Positions 57,483 to 64,000 of a DNA stretch of 64,000 bases are shown here, piece by piece. The translations under genes and the position numbers were made by a program. The stretch's first letter is position 1. Each line of letters begins with the position of its first letter. The DNA lies in contig NQMI01000006.1 of NCBI GenBank assembly GCA_002270565.1, positions 764,244-828,243 on the forward strand. Reading direction: 5' to 3'. Under the pieces are notes generated by a model. It saw nothing but the letters and a program-made list of their open reading frames with translations. It did not search any database and was not told the DNA's origin. Source of the DNA: Stenocarpella maydis. Lineage: Eukaryota; Ascomycota; Sordariomycetes; Diaporthales; Diaporthaceae.

Positions 57483-59881
57483 ATTCGCGTCCTGCTTCAG
57501 CCGTGACATTGCCTTGATGCATCGCAGCAGGCGTTGGGCGTGCGGCGTTTCGGCTGACAAAAAGTCACGATGATATCCGGAGTTTACGCTCCCTGTACCA
57601 GTTTTCCTTTCCTTCGTTGCGGTCCGCTTTCGTCGTCAACTGCTTCATGCGTCGAGATACCCCTTGAGTTCTTGCCACTTACCGTACCGGCTGCCTCTCG
57701 CGTTCTGCCGTTCTGGCTATGCTCGAACTATTTCTCGACATTCCTTCTTTAGAAGCAGTTCCTTTCCTATGCGACCACAATCGTTTTCATGGTTATATGC
57801 CCACCGGACGGCACGAATACTCACGACAACCTCTGACTACTCGAAAATCTACGACCGAACACGACCGTCACACTGGCACGATTTTTCAACAGCGACCTGG
57901 GGCGGAGTAGAGGACAGGAGTGTTGGCGACGTGGCGTTCCGACTTGTCACTGAAGGCACAAAAAACAAGACGAAAAAGAACTTTCCTTGCCCTAACATCT
58001 TTCTACTTTCCGACACGTCGTCTTTGTGCGGCTTGGATCTTGCCGAATGCTCTACTTGGGCACGGAGTGGGCCTGGCGACTGGCCATGCGGGTGAATATC
58101 CTCGGGGGATTTGTATTATTCTTCACATTCAGTCAGGTAGTGCGTCTGAGCGCGGCGGCGTAGCTGCTCTCCATGGTGTTGAATCTCGTCCTCGTTGAGC
58201 TGCGTCGGTGGGCTCGCAATTGATTTCTGCTTTCTTACACACGCTGTCTGTCTGTCTCCTGTTGTCCCGAGCCTAAAATGCGAGCGTCCGTCTGGCTTGT
58301 ATATTGTCTTTTGCTATATACCCCTGACATCCTCGTTGCGTAGCCCCTGATCCTGGTGTCTGCGAGTTCTCGGACTCGGTTTTCCTCCCTTTCTTCTGCG
58401 CTCTGGTTTTCCTAGCCCTTTTCTGTTCACTACTGAGCGGCTCTTTTCCTTGCCCGGTAGCTCGAACCTGAGCGGTGTTGTTTGCTCATCATTTTTGGGC
58501 CAGACGGATGACAGAATTTCTCGCACGGGATAGAAGCTTGCACAAGAGATGTATGTGGGGTCGAGTTTCTCTGCTGTAAAGTTAGATATTCTTCCTGGCT
58601 GCCCTGTCCGGTGTTTTGGGGGGGCGCTTGGGTCGTCCGGGTTTGCCTGGTTGGCGCTGGCGGAGCTCTTTTTCGTTTCTAACATCATCGTCTTGTACTT
58701 GGGCAGGCATGGTTCATTCTGAGATGGAATGAATGGGAGAGGTATTTATCTGAACTTTGAGCTTGGAGAGTAATTTTTTTTCCCTCTCTGATGCCTGTGT
58801 GACTAGAGGGAATGGGACAAGGCTACCGTTTTCTTTTACTTGGGGAAGGTTCCAGAGATTTCCTGGGTAATAGGAGAATTTAACAGAGGTCACTGCTATC
58901 CATGCATACATGCCGGGCGCGTGAGGGGGGGTTGTCCTGTCATGCAGAGGGGAAGAGTATGATTTATTCTCGTAACATGGGGAACACTTCGAGTGTGTAA
59001 TTTTGTGAAAGTTGGGCGATGCGCGTGAAAACGCCGTACAAAATGGCGGCCCAGGCCATATAATATTATGTACACTCCATTTCCGACGAAATGATTGCGA
59101 TGCGGTGGTGGTGATGGCTTCAGCCTGCCTGATGAGGCCCCACTGCATTGCCGAGTTCCCACAGCTTGAGTGACGGCAGGATACATGCATCAAATGGAAG
59201 CAACATGCAATGGGACATATGATTCCTAAATCGGCATCCCGCGTCTTCATACTTGCACAGCATTGGCCGTTAATGCAAACAAATATCTGATGCAGGCCCA
59301 ATTGGCTCCGTCCAGACGACGTCGTTCTCTACGAGAAAGGTTCACATGCGGCTCTAACGCATTGCTGATCCGATAAGTCGCTAACAGACTGGCAGGAAGA
59401 GTCCCGGGTAGTGTGATAGCGTGCTAAGGCGGCTCTAGTGACCTGGCGCGGGCAAATGTTTTCACCAGCAAGCTCGGAAGAGGGAGGTTTTAAGCCCTTG
59501 GGCCGAGTTTGGAGCGAGCGGCGCAGGTCAGTAAACCGAGGAGCTCCGAATTGGTGGATCCCTGCGCCAGCAGTTGACCAAGCACCGCGACAAAGCTATC
59601 GACAATTTGTTTTCTGTTGCGGCATTTGCAGGGCTTCTCTACTCTGCTCTTCTTGTTCTGAATCCTTCCCTAACCTACTACTGCTGCCACTACGTCCGGC
59701 CTGTTTCTGCTTCACTTGTCTCGCCCTTCGCGTCTCCTCTCCTCCGACGGTTTCCTTTGTGTGTGCCTCCGTGTGTCTGTGCTGGACAGCGCTTGACGAC
59801 GTCACCAAGCAGCTTCTCTTCAACAGCCTGCTTGCCTCTTCCCTCACACTCCCGAGGTCCAGTCGATCCCAGTCGGCAAAG
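57483..59881. other. 3' region of the RRM gene and upstream region of idh1, no gene seen
   Basis: Pyrimidine-rich on the plus strand up to about 58700, fitting a long 3' untranslated region, then mixed sequence. Frames at 58714-59301 and elsewhere have no motif. The segment 59600-59880 is C/T-rich and probably the idh1 leader. Confidence 0.45.
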
Positions 59882-61165
59882 ATGCTTTCTAGAAACTCGG
59901 CCCGGACGGCCCAGGTGAGCCACATTCCCCTCCCCCCAACGATCTGCGTCCTCGTCCCTAGCCATGCGCTCCGCGCGGATGTTGCTAGGCGCAGACTGCA
60001 AGCTGGCAGAGGGACAATTGCTGACACAACTTGTCCTGTAAAGAACCTCCTGCGAGCAGCCTCCAGGCAGGCGCAGCCCTCGGTCGCCGCACGATCCTAC
60101 GCGACCGTCCAGAGCGACGTCTTCAAGCCTGCCAAGTATGGCGGCAAGTACACCGTGACCCTGATCCCCGGTGACGGTATCGGATCCGAGGTGGCGGAGA
60201 GCGTCAAGACCATCTTCAAGGCAGATAACGTGCCCATCGAGTGGGAGCAGATCGACGCATCCGGCCTCGACAACAGCGTGAGCGGCAGGTCGGCAGAGGA
60301 CATGTTCAAGGAGTCGGTCGCCTCCCTGCGCCGCAACAAGCTCGGTCTCAAGGGCATCCTGCACACCCCGCTCGAGCGCTCCGGCCACAAGTCCTTCAAC
60401 GTCGCCATGCGGCAGGAGCTCGACATCTACGCCTCCATCTCCCTCATCAAGAACGTCCCCGGCTACGAGACCCGCCACAAGGGCGTCGACATGTGCATCA
60501 TCCGCGAAAACACTGAGGGCGAGTACTCGGGCCTCGAGCACCAGTCCGTCAACGGCGTCGTCGAGTCGCTCAAGATCATCACCCGCGCCAAGTCGGAGCG
60601 CATCGCAAAGTTCGCCTTCAGCTTCGCCCTGGCCAACAACCGTAAGAAGGTCACCTGCATCCACAAGGCCAACATCATGAAGCTCGCCGACGGCCTGTTC
60701 CGCTCCACCTTCCACCGCACCGCCGCCGAGTACCCCACCATCGAGGCCAACGACATGATCGTCGACAACGCCTCCATGCAGTGCGTGTCCAGGCCCCAGC
60801 AGTTCGACGTCATGGTCATGCCCAACCTGTACGGCGGCATCCTGTCCAACATCGGCGCCGCCCTCGTCGGCGGGCCGGGTATCGTCCCCGGTTGCAACAT
60901 GGGCCGCGATGTCGCCGTCTTCGAGCCTGGCTGCCGCCACGTCGGCCTCGATATCCAGGGCAAGGACCAGGCGAACCCCTCGGCTCTGATCCTGTCCGGC
61001 AGCATGCTGCTGCGCCACCTCGGCCTCGACGACCACGCCAACCGCATCTCCAAGGCCATTTACGCCGTCATCGCCGACGGCAAGGTCCGCACCCGCGACA
61101 TGGGCGGCGTGTCCACCACCCACGAGTTCACCAAGGCCATCCTGGACAAGATGGAGACCCTGTAA
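59882..61165 (+). CDS. idh1: isocitrate dehydrogenase [NAD] subunit 1, mitochondrial
   Basis: Exon 1 is 59882-59914 and exon 2 is 60044-61165, with a 129 nt GTGAGC...AAG intron after codon 11, giving 384 residues. The N-terminal 40 residues are rich in Arg, Ser and Ala without acidic residues, a mitochondrial targeting sequence ending near RSYAT. The mature protein has TLIPGDGIGSEV (nucleotide-binding start), GHKSFNVAMRQELDIYASI, the isocitrate-binding loop RENTEGEYSGLEH, and NLYGGILSNIGAALVGGPGI with the metal/nucleotide region. The sequence fits the regulatory (Idh1) subunit, which pairs with Idh2 in the allosteric matrix enzyme converting isocitrate to 2-oxoglutarate in the citric acid cycle. 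The frame stays open upstream of 59882, but that part is leader-like. Confidence 0.94.
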   Translation: MLSRNSARTAQVSHIPLPPTICVLVPSHALRADVARRRLQAGRGTIADTTCPVKNLLRAASRQAQPSVAARSYATVQSDVFKPAKYGGKYTVTLIPGDGIGSEVAESVKTIFKADNVPIEWEQIDASGLDNSVSGRSAEDMFKESVASLRRNKLGLKGILHTPLERSGHKSFNVAMRQELDIYASISLIKNVPGYETRHKGVDMCIIRENTEGEYSGLEHQSVNGVVESLKIITRAKSERIAKFAFSFALANNRKKVTCIHKANIMKLADGLFRSTFHRTAAEYPTIEANDMIVDNASMQCVSRPQQFDVMVMPNLYGGILSNIGAALVGGPGIVPGCNMGRDVAVFEPGCRHVGLDIQGKDQANPSALILSGSMLLRHLGLDDHANRISKAIYAVIADGKVRTRDMGGVSTTHEFTKAILDKMETL

Positions 61166-62134
61166 GCCGACACACAATTTGTCAGCTACGGTGTGTGTGT
61201 GTGTGTGTTGTGTGGGGGAGGGGGGAGACAACCAGTTATTACAGGCCGGGGTCGCTCCGTAACGATCCCCACGGAGACCTTCCACACAGATCGGAAAAGT
61301 AAAATGGAAATCAAATGGGCGGAATGCAAGGTGGGGCACGCACGCTCTCGTGTGGGGACGAGGATTAAAGGCAGTGCCGCGAGGCATTGTGGGCGAGGCG
61401 GGATTGTCGGTAGAGGATGACACGGTGCAAAAGTGGGCGTCGGGGTGGTATTATGCGCCTGCAGGATAAGAATACCGTGTATAAAATAGGACGTCCATAT
61501 ATCGATGCATTGCATTTGCTACCAAGCTTATGGGTCAGAGCGTATTCGTCGGTTAAACCTCTGTTTGGCCCTCAAGTTCTGGCCGCTGGGGAGTTTCGTT
61601 CTGTGAGGTCCGAAGCATGGGAGGGAACAGGGCAGCAGCAGGATTAGGCCAGATATGAAGAACAAACCGAAGGAATTGCGGAAATAATTCAAGAGCCACA
61701 AACCCACGCATGCAACTAGCGCTCAAAACCAAGAAACTGAAGTTAGCTTGGGTTCGGTGAAGTAAAGAGAAATGTCTGGCCGTCTAAGACGTCGGCCGCC
61801 CGGGACGTGGACTTGATCGCTCGGCCTGACGTAAGCAAATTCCAGGCCTGCAACTGTTGGATGCGGCCGTCGTCTCGTGGCCGACTCGGGGGCGAACACT
61901 CAAGGCAAACCATTTGATGACGAAAGCCATTGTGCCCTTTTACTTATATCAACACCTCGCCCGCCATACCCGAGTCGGCGTGTTATCCGTGGGAGCTGCA
62001 TGGGAGGGAATATTGCAGCCACACTCGTCTTCCCACTGTAGAGCTACTCCGGCTCACAGTCGCTCGCTCTCTCACCCCCACCATTCACGTTGCGAACCGC
62101 CAGCCACTTATGAGCGACGCTGCTCAGTAATAAC
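61166..62134. other. intergenic between idh1 and ecm29, no gene seen
   Basis: It includes a (GT)n tract at about 61190-61208 just after idh1. Otherwise it holds the idh1 3' region and the ecm29 promoter. Confidence 0.5.
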
Positions 62135-64000
62135 ATGGGCTCCACCGAACAGCGGGAGCTCGAGCTCGTCGACAAGGTCAACTTGCGCATCCTCAATGTC
62201 GCCAACGATGCGCCCAAACTCACCCAACTTCTGAAGCCCTACCTGCCGGCCCTGCTGCTCAAGGCCGGCAGCGACCATGCCTCGGTCCGCACAAAGGTCG
62301 TCACCATCTGCCAGCGGCTCAAGGTCTTCATCAAATCTCCCGATGTGGTCCTGCCGGTCACCGCCCTGCTGGATCAGTACATCGCCAACAACCACCCCGT
62401 CATCAGGCAGCTGGACATAACCTTCATCCAGCACAGCCTAGGGAGGATCAGCGCCGACGAGAGGAGGAAGATCGTGCCGACCATCCTGAGTGGCATCCAT
62501 GCGACGACACACACTACCCCTGCCAGGTTCAACATGTTCCTGCATGCCCTCAAGGACATCAACATCCCGCCAAGAGGCAGCAGGGAGGATGACGTCTTTC
62601 GGCAAGAGGTAGGGCTGACGGACAGTAGGGACGCTGAATTCCTCGCAAAGTGGCTAGGGAAGCTCCTCCTGACCCCGAGCCCGCACAAGAAACCGCCCGG
62701 CCTGACCGACGACGACATGGCTTTCCTCACCCTGGGGAAACCTGGCCAGCCAAAGCCGGAGGGCACCCTGGTCGCGGACTGGCCCGGCACCATGATCAAG
62801 GCCGCCAAGCTGCTGGAGAGCGGGGCGTTCACGGACGAAGAGCGCTTCATGCCCGCGCTGTACGCTGCCGCAAGCAGCGACTACCGCATCAACTCGGTGG
62901 GGAGTGCCATGTTGATGAGGAACCAGGTGTCGCTGGAGGACGAAAGGAGGGTGAGGCTGCTCTTTGAGTCCCATTCTCGGCTGCCGCCTACGTATCGCAT
63001 CCGGATACTCAACCTCTTGTCCAAGTCGGGGCTGTCGACGACCTTCACCAAGGAGATACTGGACGTCGTGCGCCGGGACATCAAGCCCAAGGACGAGGCC
63101 GTGGATGGCCTGCAGCTGACGAAGCTGCACAAGGCGCTGTTTGAGTATATCAACTGGGTTGCCCGGATAGGCCCGGGCAAGGGAAAATTTGACATCGGCC
63201 CCACGTTGATCGAGTTGCTGCGAGGCTTTATTACTGAGGAACAAGGGTGGCCAAAACCGAGCCAGGAGAAACGGGCGCTGGATCCGTTAGACGACAGGAA
63301 CCTCCGAGCGAGGGCGTATGAGACGATCGGAGTGCTGGCGAAAAGGTCGTCTATGGAGCAGGCTAGCCTGCTTGAACTAGTTGCGTGGCTGTTTCGCTCG
63401 CTCTCCGAGGATCCCACACCCGAGGTCGTGGTCAACATCGAAGGCGCTCTTTCTATCATGACGTCGGTCTTCAAACACGACAGCGGAGAGGTCGATAGGT
63501 TACGCATTATCCTCCTGACATACATGACACTAGCAGATGGCGGTGACTCAGTCAGAAGCGCGCGGCACGCAGCTACTAAATGGGCAAATCAATGCCTCGC
63601 GTTCTCAGACCCCATAGCAAGATGGGTTGATATCCTGGCCATTAATGGACGCGGCGAGGAAAGGATGGAAGTTATTGAAGAGGGTCGCAAGGGCCTGGAT
63701 CCTTGGACATACAGGGTCAACGACGCGACGGTCACGAACGACCTTCCCGACTGGCAGCAGCTGGTCCAGACCTTCTTTCAGGAACCCATCGGGTATGGTG
63801 CCTCTGCCATGATGTCAGATTGGCCTTCTATTACGCAGAACTTTGTCGACCTGTCTCCGAGCGCCTTTCCGACAGCCATCACCTACTGTAAACGCATGCT
63901 CTTCCTCGCAGCGCTGAAGGATGAGTTCAGCATCGAGCCAGGATGGGAGCAACAACTCGACAACCTAGTGAGGTCGGACAAACAGACGAGAGAGTTCATA
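62135..64000 (+). CDS. ecm29: proteasome adaptor/scaffold Ecm29, 5' part (runs off the window)
   Basis: The frame is open from ATG at 62135 to the end of the window: 622 codons with no stop or intron. The N-terminus (EQRELELVDKVNLRILNVAND) is followed by LTQLLKPYLPALLLKAGSDHASVRTKV, which matches the first HEAT-like repeat of Ecm29, and by repeated helical HEAT units such as LPVTALLDQYI and YRIRILNLLSKSG. Fungal Ecm29 is about 1,800 residues, so roughly one third is present. It binds the 26S proteasome and ties core and regulatory particles together, acting in quality control and stress response. No signal peptide is present. The call rests on the N-terminal pattern and the HEAT-rich content. 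Confidence 0.88.
   Translation, partial: MGSTEQRELELVDKVNLRILNVANDAPKLTQLLKPYLPALLLKAGSDHASVRTKVVTICQRLKVFIKSPDVVLPVTALLDQYIANNHPVIRQLDITFIQHSLGRISADERRKIVPTILSGIHATTHTTPARFNMFLHALKDINIPPRGSREDDVFRQEVGLTDSRDAEFLAKWLGKLLLTPSPHKKPPGLTDDDMAFLTLGKPGQPKPEGTLVADWPGTMIKAAKLLESGAFTDEERFMPALYAAASSDYRINSVGSAMLMRNQVSLEDERRVRLLFESHSRLPPTYRIRILNLLSKSGLSTTFTKEILDVVRRDIKPKDEAVDGLQLTKLHKALFEYINWVARIGPGKGKFDIGPTLIELLRGFITEEQGWPKPSQEKRALDPLDDRNLRARAYETIGVLAKRSSMEQASLLELVAWLFRSLSEDPTPEVVVNIEGALSIMTSVFKHDSGEVDRLRIILLTYMTLADGGDSVRSARHAATKWANQCLAFSDPIARWVDILAINGRGEERMEVIEEGRKGLDPWTYRVNDATVTNDLPDWQQLVQTFFQEPIGYGASAMMSDWPSITQNFVDLSPSAFPTAITYCKRMLFLAALKDEFSIEPGWEQQLDNLVRSDKQTREFI

Noticed and set aside
59438..59881. 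In-frame N-terminal extension of idh1
   Set aside because: The mitochondrial presequence starts at 59882, and the upstream part is pyrimidine-rich leader sequence.
59690..61423. 577-codon minus-strand frame opposite idh1
   Set aside because: Antisense shadow of idh1; low-complexity translation and no domain.
1..64000. CRISPR array, bacterial operon signals or an intact transposon
   Set aside because: None seen. The tandem repeats present are simple or minisatellite repeats without spacers, and no transposase or reverse transcriptase motif was recognised.

Overview
The window is nuclear DNA of a filamentous ascomycete (Pezizomycotina, most like a Sordariomycete). The evidence is short GT-AG introns (mostly 53-130 nt) in GC-rich, strongly codon-biased exons, AT-richer intergenic DNA with homopolymer runs, and fungal families throughout: NCS1 and sugar permeases, a Pth11-like receptor, cellobiose dehydrogenase, a UstYa/DUF3328 protein, Svp26 and Ecm29. 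No family search could be run. All identities come from reading motifs, and exon joins were checked only for splice signals and frame.

Layout: (1) 0.5-4.8 kb holds a five-exon MFS sugar transporter, a Ser/Thr/Pro-rich single-span surface protein and a coding-like relic. (2) 4.8-7.1 kb is gene-free and carries a purine-only minisatellite. (3) 7.2-11.5 kb holds a six-exon Pth11-like membrane protein, diverging from a 50-residue secreted peptide precursor with two Lys-Arg sites, followed by a three-exon UstYa-type protein with both HxxHC motifs. This precursor plus UstYa pair is the minimal signature of a fungal ribosomal peptide (dikaritin-type) locus and is the most interesting item here. (4) 13.8-16.4 kb holds a tiny membrane protein, a small unknown ORF and a P-loop kinase with altered key residues. 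(5) 17.4-21.1 kb holds a divergent pair, an NCS1 nucleobase permease and a 2-oxoglutarate/Fe(II) oxygenase, sharing a promoter with GATA-factor sites. This suggests pyrimidine (thymine) salvage. (6) 22.3-29.4 kb holds a Cys-rich unknown, an alpha/beta hydrolase and an intronless two-domain cellobiose dehydrogenase.

(7) 29.4-35.1 kb is gene-poor. (8) 35.1-37.2 kb holds a divergent housekeeping pair, Svp26 (with a GC-AG intron) and the 18S rRNA methyltransferase Bud23. (9) 38.5-43.5 kb holds two multi-exon proteins of unknown family, one with a ubiquitin-interacting-motif match and internal repeats. (10) 43.5-55.7 kb has no convincing gene but holds microsatellites, a G-rich tandem repeat and a long pyrimidine-rich stretch that probably includes the leader of (11) a three-RRM Nam8/Csx1-like RNA-binding protein. 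(12) 59.9-64 kb holds NAD-isocitrate dehydrogenase subunit 1 and the 5' part of the proteasome scaffold ECM29, which runs off the end.

The housekeeping genes (bud23, svp26, RRM protein, idh1, ecm29) lie in the right half. The left half is accessory: transporters, secreted enzymes and the putative peptide locus, separated by long gene-free stretches.
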